NCBI RefSeq assembly: GCF_001941945.1
Contig: NZ_CP015583.1
Span: 2,983,501-3,047,500 of the forward strand
Length of the DNA stretch: 64,000 nucleotides
Direction of reading: 5' to 3'
DNA from: Roseomonas gilardii
GTDB taxonomy: Bacteria; Pseudomonadota; Alphaproteobacteria; Acetobacterales; Acetobacteraceae
The translations under genes and the position numbers were made by a program. The notes beneath the pieces were generated by a model. That model was given only the letters and a program-made list of their open reading frames with translations. It was not told the origin of the DNA and made no database searches. Positions 10,206-21,637 of this stretch are shown here, piece after piece; positions within the stretch are counted from its first letter, which is position 1; each line of letters begins with the position of its first letter.

Positions 10206-10664
10206 TCAGCCGCCCAGCTTCGCCTTCACGATCGGGCCGACCTTGGCCATGTCCAGCGTGGCGGCGTGCTTCGCCTTCAGCGCCGCCATGACCTTGCCCA
10301 TCTCCTTGATGGAGCTGGCGCCGGTCTCGGCGATCGCCGCCTCCACCGCCGCCGTGGTCGCGGCCTCGTCCATCTGCTGCGGCAGGAAACCCTCGATCAC
10401 CGCGATCTCGGCTTCTTCCTTCGCCGCCAGCTCGGGGCGGTTGCCCTGGCGGTACATCTCCACGCTCTCGCGCCGGCTCTTGGCCATGCCACGCAGCATG
10501 GCGACGATCTGCTCGTCCGGCACCTTGTCCACGCCCGAGGGACGGGCGGCGATGTCGGTGTCCTTCAGCTTCGCCATGATCATGCGCAGCGTGGAGGTGC
10601 GAGGCGCGTCGCCCGCACGCATGGAGGATTTCAGTTCCTCGGTGAATCGGCTGCGAAGGTCCAT
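10206..10664 (-). CDS. yqeY: GatB/YqeY domain protein
   Basis: A 152-residue protein made only of the YqeY domain, related to the C-terminal tRNA-interacting domain of the GatB amidotransferase. The visible core is an N-terminal helical part (LRSRFTEELKSSMRAGD) and the PQQMDEAATTAAVEAAI region followed by GKVMAALKAKH. It probably binds tRNA, but the function of stand-alone YqeY proteins is unsettled. It is divergent from carA with a 190-bp gap that holds the carA operators, so those sites could also influence it. Confidence 0.9.
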   Translation of the reverse strand: MDLRSRFTEELKSSMRAGDAPRTSTLRMIMAKLKDTDIAARPSGVDKVPDEQIVAMLRGMAKSRRESVEMYRQGNRPELAAKEEAEIAVIEGFLPQQMDEAATTAAVEAAIAETGASSIKEMGKVMAALKAKHAATLDMAKVGPIVKAKLGG

Positions 10665-10784
10665 CTGGCCCTCTCCTTGCTCGCTCTTGCGTCGATGCCC
10701 GCCCCCAGCCCGGTACCCATCCGCTCGATGGAACTCGCGCCGGTCCAGGCGGAAACTTCATCCCGGCTTGACCCGGACGAAGGT

Positions 10785-10801
10785 TGGGAAATTTCTTCCC
10801 A
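10785..10801 (+). promoter_or_regulatory. Palindromic operator candidate O1 upstream of carA
   Basis: TGGGAAATTTCTTCCCA, two 6-bp arms with a 5-bp centre. It matches O2 (10826-10842) at 15 of 17 positions and its centre is 41 bp away, close to four helical turns. It lies upstream of the carA -35 element. The binding protein is unknown; the HTH segment of CarA itself is one candidate. Confidence 0.7.
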
Positions 10802-10819
10802 GGCTCACGCGGGATTTCT

Positions 10820-10848
10820 TTGACTTGGGAAACTGCTTCCCAGATAAC
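10820..10848 (+). promoter_or_regulatory. carA promoter with palindromic operator O2 in its spacer
   Basis: TTGACT (10820-10825), a 17-bp spacer and GATAAC (10843-10848) form a sigma-70 type promoter. The spacer is exactly the palindrome TGGGAAACTGCTTCCCA. A protein bound there would occlude RNA polymerase. The expected start point, about seven bases after the -10, falls on the carA ATG at 10855, and no Shine-Dalgarno precedes that ATG, so the mRNA should be leaderless. Confidence 0.7.
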
Positions 10849-10854
10849 CCCACC

Positions 10855-12309
10855 ATGCGTTCCGTGGAAGAGATCATCCGCCTCGCGGGCGGGGCGGAGG
10901 CCGTGGCCCAGCGCTGCGGCGTGGGCGGCGAGGCCGTCCGCAAATGGCGACAGGCCCGCGCCGTCCCGGCCAAGCACTGGCCCGCCCTGATCGCCGCCAC
11001 CGGCCTGTCCTTCGAGGACATGCCTGGTGCTTCCGTCGCGACCCCGGCCGATCCTGCCACGCCTTCCCCCTCCCCCACCGCCGTGGAGCCCTCCATGCCC
11101 GAAGCCGCCGACACCCCGCCCGCCGGCGCGACCGCCTGCATCGTCCTGATGGACGGCACGGTCTTCTGGGGCCGAGGCTTCGGCGCCGCCGGCACCAGGG
11201 TCGGCGAGATCTGCTTCAACACCGGGCTGACGGGCTATCAGGAGACCCTGACCGACCCCTCCTATGCCGGGCAGATCATCACCTTCACCTTCCCGCATAT
11301 CGGCAATGTCGGCGCCAATGCCGAGGATGTGGAGACCGTCACCCCCGCCGCCCTTGGCCTGATCACCAAGGCCGATGTCACCGAGCCCTCCAACTACCGT
11401 GCCCAGCGCCACCTGGACGACTGGCTGAAGAGCTTCGGCATCCCCGGCATCGCCGGAGTGGACACGCGGGCGCTCACCATCCGCATCCGCGACAGCGGCG
11501 CTCCCAACGGCGCGATCTGCCACGCGCCGGACGGCGTTTTCGACCTCGCCGCGCTGCGCGCCCAGGCCGCCGGCTGGCCGGGGCTGGAGGGCATGGACCT
11601 CGCGAAGGAGGTCTCCTGCCAGCAGTCCTACCGCTGGGAGGAAGGGCTCTGGCACTGGAACCAGGGCTATGACGCCAGCCCCGCCAAGCGCCACAAGGTC
11701 GTGGCCGTGGACTATGGCGCCAAGCGCAACATCCTGCGCTGCCTGGCCGATGCCGGCTGCGACGTCACCGTGGTGCCCGCCACCGCCACGGCGGAGGAGA
11801 TCCTGCGCCACGGCCCCGACGGCGTCTTCCTGTCCAACGGCCCCGGGGACCCGGCGGCGACCGGCGAATACGCCGTGCCCGCCATCCGCGGCGTGCTGGA
11901 GCGGCAGGTTCCCGTCTTCGGCATCTGCCTCGGCCACCAGCTTCTGGCCCTGGCGCTCGGCGCCCGCACCTACAAGCTCGACCGCGGCCATCGCGGCGCC
12001 AACCAGCCGGTGAAGGACCTCGCCACCGGCAAGGTCGAGATCACCTCGCAGAACCACGGCTTCGCGGTGGACGACAAGAGCCTCCCCGACGGGGTGAAGG
12101 TCACCCATGTCTCGCTCTTCGACGGCTCCAACGAGGGCATCGCCTGCGAGGGCAAGCGCGCCTTCTCGGTGCAGTACCATCCCGAGGCCTCGCCCGGCCC
12201 CTCCGACAGCCACTACCTCTTCCACCGCTTCACCGCGCTGATCGAGAGCGTGAAGGGAGCCGCCGCCCAGGGGGCAGCCCAGGAGGCCGCCCAGGGGAAC
12301 GTGGCATGA
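10855..12309 (+). CDS. carA: Carbamoyl-phosphate synthase small (glutaminase) subunit with an N-terminal HTH-like domain
   Basis: The glutaminase chain supplies ammonia from glutamine to CarB for carbamoyl phosphate, the precursor of pyrimidines and arginine. The class I glutaminase core is present, with the nucleophile in [14 protein letters not shown] and the His-x-Glu pair in [12 protein letters not shown]. At 484 aa it is about 100 residues longer than E. coli CarA. The extra N-terminus (about 1-58, [20 protein letters not shown] then [17 protein letters not shown]) resembles Cro/YdaS-type helix-turn-helix proteins and is joined by a Pro/Ala/Thr linker. A conventional CarA could start at ATG 11095, but frame, promoter position and lack of a Shine-Dalgarno at either site favour 10855. 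Its stop overlaps the next start by four bases (ATGA). Confidence 0.95.
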   Translation: MRSVEEIIRLAGGAEAVAQRCGVGGEAVRKWRQARAVPAKHWPALIAATGLSFEDMPGASVATPADPATPSPSPTAVEPSMPEAADTPPAGATACIVLMDGTVFWGRGFGAAGTRVGEICFNTGLTGYQETLTDPSYAGQIITFTFPHIGNVGANAEDVETVTPAALGLITKADVTEPSNYRAQRHLDDWLKSFGIPGIAGVDTRALTIRIRDSGAPNGAICHAPDGVFDLAALRAQAAGWPGLEGMDLAKEVSCQQSYRWEEGLWHWNQGYDASPAKRHKVVAVDYGAKRNILRCLADAGCDVTVVPATATAEEILRHGPDGVFLSNGPGDPAATGEYAVPAIRGVLERQVPVFGICLGHQLLALALGARTYKLDRGHRGANQPVKDLATGKVEITSQNHGFAVDDKSLPDGVKVTHVSLFDGSNEGIACEGKRAFSVQYHPEASPGPSDSHYLFHRFTALIESVKGAAAQGAAQEAAQGNVA

Positions 12310-13064
12310 GCGCCCTCTTCGACCTCGCCGGCCGCACCGCCATCGTCACCGGCGGCAATGGCGGCATCGGCCTCGGCATGGCGCGTGGCCTCGTCGCCTG
12401 CGGCGCCCGCGTCGCCGTGGTGGGCCGCAACGCGGAGAAGAACGCTTCCGCCGTGGCTGCCCTGGGCGGGGAGGCCTTCGCCCTCCAGGCCGACCTTGCG
12501 GAGCCCGGCAGCGCCGACCGCGTGGTGGCCGAGGTGATGGCCCGCGCCGGCGGCCTCGCCATCCTGGTCAACAATGCCGGCACCAACATCCGCCGCCTGC
12601 CGCAGGACGTGTCGGACGAGGACTGGTACGCCGTCATGGACGCCAACCTCACCAGCGCCATGCGGATGAGCCGCGCCGCCTATCCGCATCTCAAGGCCTC
12701 CGGCCATGGGCGGGTGATCTCGATCGGCTCGATGATGTCGATCTTCGGCCTGCCGCTCTCCCCCGCCTATGGCGCCAGCAAGGGCGGCATCGTGCAGTAC
12801 ACCCGCTCCCTCGCCGTTGCCTGGGGCCCGGACGGCATCACCGCCAACGCCATCCTGCCCGGCTGGATCGAGACCGAGCTGACCGCCGGCGCCAAGCGCG
12901 ACATCCCCGACCTGAACGACCGCGTCCTCGCCCGCACGCCGCAGAAGCGCTGGGGCCTGCCGGGCGACTTCGCCGGCATCGCCGCCTTCCTGGCCAGCGA
13001 CGCCGCCGCCTTCGTCACCGGCACGGCCATCCCGGTGGATGGCGGGCTGTCGGTGCACGGCTGA
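12306..13064 (+). CDS. Short-chain dehydrogenase/reductase
   Basis: Classical SDR of 252 aa. It has the NAD(P)-binding TGGNGGIG near residue 16, NNAG, the catalytic Ser in [14 protein letters not shown], Tyr/Lys in YGASK, and a C-terminal GTAIPVDGG. Overall it resembles 2-deoxy-gluconate or 3-oxoacyl-ACP type reductases, and the substrate cannot be read from sequence. Its ATG overlaps the carA stop, so translation is coupled to the carbamoyl-phosphate synthase gene. I know of no role for an SDR in that pathway. Confidence 0.9.
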   Translation: MSALFDLAGRTAIVTGGNGGIGLGMARGLVACGARVAVVGRNAEKNASAVAALGGEAFALQADLAEPGSADRVVAEVMARAGGLAILVNNAGTNIRRLPQDVSDEDWYAVMDANLTSAMRMSRAAYPHLKASGHGRVISIGSMMSIFGLPLSPAYGASKGGIVQYTRSLAVAWGPDGITANAILPGWIETELTAGAKRDIPDLNDRVLARTPQKRWGLPGDFAGIAAFLASDAAAFVTGTAIPVDGGLSVHG

Positions 13065-13088
13065 GGCCGCGGGGGCAGACCGTCCGCC

Positions 13089-13355
13089 ATGACGCTGCTC
13101 GCCATCCTCCTGCTGGCCTGCCTCGGCTGCATGGCGCTGAGCTACGGCCTCTGGCGCGCCTTCCTGCGCGCCGGGCGGCCGGGCCACCCGATGGCCATGG
13201 CGCTGATCGCCTCGCTGCTGGTCTCGGGCCTGCTGCTCTGGCTGTTCCGCGACCGCGCGCCGCCGAACCTGCCGGTGAACGGGCTGACCGAGGCGCTCTA
13301 CATCGCCTGCCTGCTCAACATCCCCGCCGCCATCCTGCTGACCTGGCGCCGCTGA
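13089..13355 (+). CDS. Small membrane protein with about three transmembrane segments
   Basis: An 88-residue hydrophobic protein with predicted membrane spans near residues 2-22, 35-54 and 66-84, and Arg-rich loops ([17 protein letters not shown]). I do not recognise the family. It lies 24 bp after the SDR and 50 bp before carB, all on the same strand, so it is probably part of the carA-carB transcript. The ribosome-binding site is weak, so the start is less certain than the frame. Confidence 0.6.
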   Translation: MTLLAILLLACLGCMALSYGLWRAFLRAGRPGHPMAMALIASLLVSGLLLWLFRDRAPPNLPVNGLTEALYIACLLNIPAAILLTWRR

Positions 13356-13405
13356 CCGCGCGCCCCTCCCCCGAAACGCCAGACCTTCCGGACCAAGCCC
13401 CGCCC

Positions 13406-16651
<3,246 letters not shown>

Positions 16652-16657
16652 GACATC

Positions 16658-16692
16658 GGGGCGGGTCTGGCTCACCGGCCAGGACCCGCCCC
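16658..16692 (+). terminator. Probable carB terminator
   Basis: A 10-bp stem (GGGGCGGGTC / GACCCGCCCC), extended by TGG/CCA across a bulge, begins seven bases after the carB stop and is followed by CCTGTTTC. The T-tract is short. Confidence 0.6.
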
Positions 16693-16782
16693 GCCTGTTT
16701 CGACCCGGCGCCGCTCCGGTCCCCCCGACTTCCTGGCGGGGACTGGCGCGGTCGCGTCGCGTTCTAGGGAAGGCTAAACGCC

Positions 16783-17256
16783 GTGCAGAAGTTCCCCATC
16801 ACGGCCGAGGGACTGTCTCGGCTTGAGGAAGAGTTGAAGGTCCTGAAGTCCGAGGAGCGCCCGGCCGTGATCCGTGCGATCGCGGAAGCGCGCGCCCATG
16901 GCGACCTCTCCGAGAATGCCGAATACCACGCCGCGCGCGAGAAGCAGTCCTTCATCGAGGGCCGCATCGCGGAGCTGGAATCCGTCGTCCCCTCCTCCGA
17001 GGTGATCGACGTCTCCAAGATGGTCGGCGAGCAGGTGCGCTTCGGCGCCTATGTCACCATCGTCGATGAGGAATCCGAGGACGAGAAGACCTACCGCATC
17101 GTCGGCCAGTACGAGGCCGACATGAAGAAGGGCTCGATCTCCATCTCCTCCCCCCTCGCCCGGGCCCTGCTCGGCAAGAGCGCCGGCGACAGCGTCGAGG
17201 TGCCCGCCCCCGGCGGCGCCCGCTCCGTCGAGATCACTGCCGTCCGGTTCCGGTAG
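16783..17256 (+). CDS. greA: Transcription elongation factor GreA
   Basis: GreA (157 aa, normal length) rescues backtracked RNA polymerase by stimulating cleavage of the nascent RNA 3' end. The N-terminal coiled coil carries the acidic tip region (AHGDLSENAEYHAAREKQS, about 38-56), and the C-terminal FKBP-like domain ends EITAVRFR. It starts at GTG with AGGGAAGG upstream. It is followed after 11 bp by the threonine ammonia-lyase gene, so the two are probably cotranscribed. Confidence 0.97.
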   Translation: MQKFPITAEGLSRLEEELKVLKSEERPAVIRAIAEARAHGDLSENAEYHAAREKQSFIEGRIAELESVVPSSEVIDVSKMVGEQVRFGAYVTIVDEESEDEKTYRIVGQYEADMKKGSISISSPLARALLGKSAGDSVEVPAPGGARSVEITAVRFR

Positions 17257-17267
17257 GGGGCCGCCCC

Positions 17268-18500
17268 ATGCCGGAAGGGTCCGCCCTGCCCAGGCGGCAC
17301 GTGGCGCTGTCCGATGTGCGCGCGGCCGCCGCGCGCATCGCCGGCACCGTGCTGCGCACGCCCTTGGTCGAGCCGCATGCCGTTTCCCGCGCCGCGGGCG
17401 CCCGGGTGCTGCTGAAGCTCGACAACCTCCATCCCACCGGCGCTTTCAAGGAGCGCGGCGCGGCCAACCGGCTCGCCCTGCTTTCGGCGCGGGAGCGCGA
17501 GGCCGGTGTGATCGCGATGAGCGCGGGTAACCACGCCCAGGCGGTCGCCCGCCACGCCCATCTGCTGGGTATCCGCGCCACCATCGTGATGCCCCGCTTC
17601 ACCCCCTCCACCAAGGTGGTGCGGACGGAAAGCTGGGGCGCCCGGGTGGTGCTGCACGGCGAGACCCTGGCCGAGGCTGCTTCCCACGCCCATGCCCTGG
17701 CGCTGAGCGAGGGGCTGGTCTTCGTCCATCCCTATGACGACCCCGAGATCGTGGCCGGCCAGGGCACCATGGCGCTGGAGATTTTGGAGGACGCCCCCTC
17801 CGGCCTGCAATCCATGGTGATCCCCGTGGGCGGCGGCGGCCTCGTCGCCGGCTCCGCCGCGGTGGTGAAGGAGCTGCGCCCCGACATCGTCCTCTATGGC
17901 GTCGAGGTCGAGGGCTACCCCGCCATGGCCCAGCGCCTGGCGGGCGAGCCGGTGAAGGTCGGCGGCCCCACCATCGCCGAGGGCATCGCCGTGCGCGACG
18001 TGGGCGAGCTGCCCGCCGCCATGCTGGCCCGCCTCGGCATCGAGGTGCTGGTCGTTCCCGAACGCGCCGTGGAACGCGCCATCGCCCTGCTGGCCGAGGG
18101 CGCCAAGGTCGTGGCCGAGGGGGCTGGCGCCGCCGGCCTCGCCGCCATCCTGGCCTTCCCTGAGCGCTTCGCCGGCCACACCGTCGCCACCACCGTCTGC
18201 GGCGGCAACATCGACCCGCGCATCCTGGCCAATGTGCTGCTGCGCGAGATGCTGCGCGACGGCCGCATCCTGCGCCTGCACCTCGACATCCCGGACCGTC
18301 CGGGCGTCCTGGCCGACATCTCGACCCGCGTCGCGGCCGCCGGCGGCAATGTCATCGAGGTCAGCCACCAGCGCCTCTTCGCCGCCCCCTCGGTCCAGAC
18401 TGCCGAGCTGGAGCTGATGATCGAGGTTCGCGACGCCAACCAGGGCGCCGCCATCGTCGCCGCGCTGGAAGCGGCGGACTACACCGTGCGGGTCGGCTGA
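17268..18500 (+). CDS. Threonine ammonia-lyase, PLP-dependent, with C-terminal ACT domain
   Basis: Fold-type II PLP enzyme that deaminates threonine (and often serine) to 2-oxobutanoate, the first step to isoleucine or a catabolic step. The PLP lysine is Lys61 in GAFKERGA; SAGNHAQ and the glycine loop VGGGGLVAGSA bind cofactor. At 410 aa it has one C-terminal ACT domain (LDIPDRPGVLADISTRVA, about 335-410), as in the shorter allosteric class rather than E. coli IlvA, which has a longer regulatory region. An Lrp-type regulator lies convergently downstream, and regulation by it is possible but not shown. Confidence 0.92.
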   Translation: MPEGSALPRRHVALSDVRAAAARIAGTVLRTPLVEPHAVSRAAGARVLLKLDNLHPTGAFKERGAANRLALLSAREREAGVIAMSAGNHAQAVARHAHLLGIRATIVMPRFTPSTKVVRTESWGARVVLHGETLAEAASHAHALALSEGLVFVHPYDDPEIVAGQGTMALEILEDAPSGLQSMVIPVGGGGLVAGSAAVVKELRPDIVLYGVEVEGYPAMAQRLAGEPVKVGGPTIAEGIAVRDVGELPAAMLARLGIEVLVVPERAVERAIALLAEGAKVVAEGAGAAGLAAILAFPERFAGHTVATTVCGGNIDPRILANVLLREMLRDGRILRLHLDIPDRPGVLADISTRVAAAGGNVIEVSHQRLFAAPSVQTAELELMIEVRDANQGAAIVAALEAADYTVRVG

Positions 18501-18514
18501 AGCACCGCTCCCCG

Positions 18515-18543
18515 GGCCGTGGGCGGTGCTGCCGCCCACGGCC
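18515..18543. terminator. Bidirectional terminator between threonine ammonia-lyase and the Lrp gene
   Basis: A 12-bp perfect stem (GGCCGTGGGCGG / CCGCCCACGGCC) with a 5-nt loop between convergent stop codons. No clear T-run, so termination may be weak or Rho-aided. Confidence 0.6.
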
Positions 18544-18555
18544 GGCAGAATGGCC

Positions 18556-19044
18556 TCAGCGCCGCTCCACCGGCACTCCTACCTCTTCCTTAGCGGTGCG
18601 GATCACCTGGAGGGTCTGCACCCGCATCACGTGGTCCGCCCCGGTGAGGCGGGAGGTCAGCGCGTTCTCGTGCGCCGTGTCGCGCGCCACCAGCCTCAGC
18701 AGGAAGTCCCCGCCGCCGCGGATCATGTGGCACTCCCGCACCTCCGGCCAGGCCGTGACCATCCGCTCGAAGGCCTCCAGTACCGAGAGCTTCTGCGTCT
18801 CCAGCCCGACCAGGGCGTAGAAGCCGACCTCCCAGCCCAGCGAACCGGGCTCCAGGTCGGCATGGTAGCCCCGGACCACGCCGAGTTCCTCCAGCCGCCG
18901 CACCCGGCGCAGGCAGGGTGGGGCCGAGAGGCCGACGCGGCGGGCGAGTTCCACATTCGTGATCCGCCCGTCCTGCTGGATCTCGTCGAGGATGGCCAGG
19001 TCGGTCGCGTCCAGTTCGGGCGCGTCATTCGGCATACTGTTCAT
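18556..19044 (-). CDS. Lrp/AsnC family transcriptional regulator
   Basis: A 162-residue Lrp/AsnC regulator. The N-terminal winged HTH (LDATDLAILDEIQQDGRI, with NVELARRVGLSAPPCLRRVR as recognition region, about 10-50) is followed by a RAM/ACT-like ligand-binding domain (GWEVGFYALVGLET, ECHMIRGGGDFLLRLVA). It probably senses an amino acid and binds DNA as an octamer or similar oligomer. It is divergent from trxB, sharing about 140 bp of upstream DNA, and convergent with threonine ammonia-lyase. Start is ATG 19044 or 19035; neither has a strong ribosome-binding site. Confidence 0.9.
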   Translation of the reverse strand: MNSMPNDAPELDATDLAILDEIQQDGRITNVELARRVGLSAPPCLRRVRRLEELGVVRGYHADLEPGSLGWEVGFYALVGLETQKLSVLEAFERMVTAWPEVRECHMIRGGGDFLLRLVARDTAHENALTSRLTGADHVMRVQTLQVIRTAKEEVGVPVERR

Positions 19045-19118
19045 TGCCCGTCTTGGCGATGCGGCGAAATATCCTTGCACGCTCCGCACGTCCAGACCAT
19101 CCTTTCCGGAATGCCGGG

Positions 19119-19147
19119 TTGCGGTGGACGCAGGGCTGACCGATATG
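19119..19147 (+). promoter_or_regulatory. Putative trxB promoter
   Basis: TTGCGG, 17-bp spacer, GATATG. The -10 covers the alternative upstream ATG at 19145, which supports the GTG start at 19181. The -35 is a moderate match only. Confidence 0.45.
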
Positions 19148-19180
19148 CTGCGCGTAACCCGCGACTCGCAGGAATCAGAA

Positions 19181-20161
19181 GTGCCCGAGACTCACCGAAC
19201 CCGCCTCCTCGTTCTGGGTGCCGGACCGGCCGGATACACGGCGGCCATCTACGCGGCCCGCGCCGGATTGCAGCCGATCGTCGTCGCGGGCCTGCAACCG
19301 GGCGGACAGCTCACCATCACCACCGAGGTCGAGAACTATCCGGGCTTCGCCGAGGCCATCCAGGGCCCATGGCTCATGGAGCAGATGGCGAAGCAGGCGG
19401 AGCATGTCGGCGCCCGCCTGCAGATGGACACCATCACCGCCGTGGACCTGTCCCGCCGCCCCTTCCGCTGCGAGGGCGATTCCGGCGACGTCTACTTCGC
19501 CGACAGCCTGGTGATCGCCACCGGCGCCCAGGCCCGCTGGCTCGGTATCCCAGGCGAGAAGGAACTCTCGGGCTTCGGGGTCTCCGCCTGTGCCACCTGC
19601 GACGGATTCTTCTTCCGTGGGCGGGAGGTCGCGGTCATCGGCGGCGGCAACACCGCCATCGAGGAAGCCCTTTATCTTTCCGGCCTCGCCGCCCGGGTCA
19701 CGCTGATCCACCGGCGCGACGCCTTCCGGGCCGAGCGCATCCTGCTCGACCGCCTTTTCGCCCGCCCCAACATCGTGGTGCTGCGCGATACGGTGGCCGA
19801 GGCCATCCTGGCGGACGAGAGCGGCCGCGCCCCGGTCGCCCGGGCCCTCGCGCTCCGCAACCTGAAGACCGGCGAGGCGTCCGAACTGTCCGTCCATGGC
19901 GTCTTCGTCGCCATCGGCCACGCGCCCGCCACCGCCCTCTTCCGGGGCCAGCTCGACATGGACGAGTCCGGCTACATCCGCACCGAACCCGGCCGCACCC
20001 AGACCTCCGTGGAGGGGGTCTTCGCGGCCGGGGACGTGCAGGACCACATCTACCGCCAGGCGATCACCGCGGCCGGCACCGGCTGCATGGCCGCGCTCGA
20101 TGCCGAGAAGTGGCTCGCCGGCCTTCCCGAATCTGCCCCGGCCCCAGCGGCCTATCTCTGA
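19181..20161 (+). CDS. trxB: Thioredoxin-disulfide reductase
   Basis: FAD/NADPH enzyme (326 aa) that reduces thioredoxin. FAD motif GAGPAGYTAA at about 13-22, the redox-active disulfide CATC at Cys137/Cys140 followed by DG, the NADPH motif GGGNTAIEEA, and a C-terminal GVFAAGDVQD. I chose GTG 19181 because AGGA lies seven bases upstream and a plausible -10 overlaps the earlier in-frame ATG (19145). It is followed after 18 bp by a LysR regulator on the same strand, which is likely cotranscribed. Confidence 0.95.
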   Translation: MPETHRTRLLVLGAGPAGYTAAIYAARAGLQPIVVAGLQPGGQLTITTEVENYPGFAEAIQGPWLMEQMAKQAEHVGARLQMDTITAVDLSRRPFRCEGDSGDVYFADSLVIATGAQARWLGIPGEKELSGFGVSACATCDGFFFRGREVAVIGGGNTAIEEALYLSGLAARVTLIHRRDAFRAERILLDRLFARPNIVVLRDTVAEAILADESGRAPVARALALRNLKTGEASELSVHGVFVAIGHAPATALFRGQLDMDESGYIRTEPGRTQTSVEGVFAAGDVQDHIYRQAITAAGTGCMAALDAEKWLAGLPESAPAPAAYL

Positions 20162-20179
20162 GGCGAGGAAACACCGACC

Positions 20180-21073
20180 ATGCCGCTCGATTGGGACAAG
20201 CTGCGGGTTTTCCACGCGGTTGCCGAGGCGGGGTCCTTCACCCATGCCGGCGAATCGCTGAACCTGAGCCAGTCCGCCGTCTCCCGCCAGATCCAGGCGC
20301 TGGAGGAGGCCCTGGCCGTGCCCCTCTTCCACCGCCACGCCCGTGGCCTGATCCTCACGGAGCAGGGCGAGACGCTGAACAAGACGGTGCGCGAGGTCTT
20401 CGCCAAGCTGGCGATGACCGAGGCCCTGCTGACCGAAAGCCGGGAGCGCGCCGCCGGCCGCCTCAAGGTGACGACGACCACCGGCTTCGGCTCGCTCTGG
20501 CTGGCGCCGCGCCTGCAGCGCTTCATCGAGAAGCACCCCGACGTCACCGTCACCCTGTTGCTGGACGACACGGAGCTGGACCTGGCGATGCGCGAGGCGG
20601 ACGTGGCCATCCGCATGCACGCGCCGCGGCAGCCCGACCTGATCCAGCGCCATGTCGCCACCTTCGGCTGGAAGGTCGTGGCCTCGCCCGAATACGTGAA
20701 GCAGTACGGCGCCCCACAGCGGCCGGAGGATCTCGATAACCACCGGCTGATCACCTATGGCGACCACCGCCAGCCGATCGAGGACATCAACTGGATCGCC
20801 GAGGCCGGACGCCGCGCCGGCAGCCCGCGCCGCGCCGTGATGGAGGTGAACAGCCTCCCTGCCATGCTGCGCGCCGTGCGCAGCGGCCTCGGCATCACCG
20901 CCCTGCCCGACTATCTGGGCGACGATATCGCGGATCTCACGCCGATCCTGAGCGAGATGAAGACCCCGCGCTTCGAGTCCTACTTCGTCTATCCGGAGGA
21001 GATGCGGCACTCCAAGCGCGTCGCCGTCTTCCGCGACTTCCTGGTGTCGGAACTGTCCAAGAACCAGGGCTGA
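20180..21073 (+). CDS. LysR family transcriptional regulator
   Basis: A 297-residue LysR regulator with an N-terminal winged HTH (LRVFHAVAEAGSFTHAGESL then LSQSAVSRQIQALEEALA, about 8-47). A periplasmic-binding-protein-like effector domain follows, starting at RLKVTTTTGFGSLWLAP. It resembles the GcvA/VtlR-type branch of alphaproteobacteria by eye, but target and ligand are unknown. It lies directly behind trxB, which may hint at redox-linked expression. No divergent target gene is present, which is unusual for the family. Confidence 0.9.
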   Translation: MPLDWDKLRVFHAVAEAGSFTHAGESLNLSQSAVSRQIQALEEALAVPLFHRHARGLILTEQGETLNKTVREVFAKLAMTEALLTESRERAAGRLKVTTTTGFGSLWLAPRLQRFIEKHPDVTVTLLLDDTELDLAMREADVAIRMHAPRQPDLIQRHVATFGWKVVASPEYVKQYGAPQRPEDLDNHRLITYGDHRQPIEDINWIAEAGRRAGSPRRAVMEVNSLPAMLRAVRSGLGITALPDYLGDDIADLTPILSEMKTPRFESYFVYPEEMRHSKRVAVFRDFLVSELSKNQG

Positions 21074-21081
21074 CCGAACCG

Positions 21082-21112
21082 CCCGGGGCAGGCCGCGCCG
21101 ACCTGCCCCGGG
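21082..21112. terminator. Bidirectional terminator between LysR and the ribosomal block
   Basis: An 11-bp perfect stem (CCCGGGGCAGG / CCTGCCCCGGG) with a 9-nt loop between convergent stop codons, marking the 3' end of the long minus-strand ribosomal transcript. Confidence 0.65.
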
Positions 21113-21137
21113 GATTCCGCTTCCGCACTAGGCGGGG

Positions 21138-21626
21138 TCAGCCCCCACGCGCCATCCGGGCCGCCAGCTCGGCGCTCACGCTGGCCACACCCTTCACCAG
21201 CGGCGCGGGCCAGGGGGAGCCGCGGGGCGGCACCTGACGGTCGAGCTCGCCATCCCGGATCAACAGCATCCAGAGCAGCCCGTTCTTCGGCTCGTGCCCG
21301 AGAAAGAGCCCATTCCGCGCGCAATCCCCGCCGTGGCAGCCCCAGGCCCAGGCGAAGCCGTCCTCGGCGCGGACATGGCTGCCGGGGGCACGCAGATGCT
21401 CGAAGATGACCTGTTGCCGGCCGCGCGCGACGTTGCGCAGCATCGGTGCCATGTCCTGCAGCGCGCCAAGCTGCTGGATGGTCTGGCCTTCCAGTTCCGA
21501 AGCATCGGCCACCACGCCATTATCCGCCCGTACCGGAGCAGGCAGGCAAAGCAGGCCCAGCAGAAACAGCAACGGGGCGAGTGGTTGCCCACCCGCCCCG
21601 TGCCGAAACGATCCGATCCGTCGCAT
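21138..21626 (-). CDS. Small exported protein, possibly Ivy-like lysozyme inhibitor
   Basis: A 162-residue protein with a signal peptide (hydrophobic LAPLLFLLGLLCLPAP, cleavage near ARADNG). The segment GCHGGDCARNGLFLG with Cys97 and Cys102 has the C-x4-C spacing and DC ending of the CKPHDC loop in Ivy, the periplasmic vertebrate-type lysozyme inhibitor, and LLWMLLI follows as in that family. This is a motif-level resemblance only. It starts 12 bp past the rplQ stop on the same strand, so it is read from the end of the alpha operon, an odd place for an envelope protein. The TTG at 21641 is an alternative start. Confidence 0.7.
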   Translation of the reverse strand: MRRIGSFRHGAGGQPLAPLLFLLGLLCLPAPVRADNGVVADASELEGQTIQQLGALQDMAPMLRNVARGRQQVIFEHLRAPGSHVRAEDGFAWAWGCHGGDCARNGLFLGHEPKNGLLWMLLIRDGELDRQVPPRGSPWPAPLVKGVASVSAELAARMARGG

Positions 21627-21637
21627 CGATCGATGGA

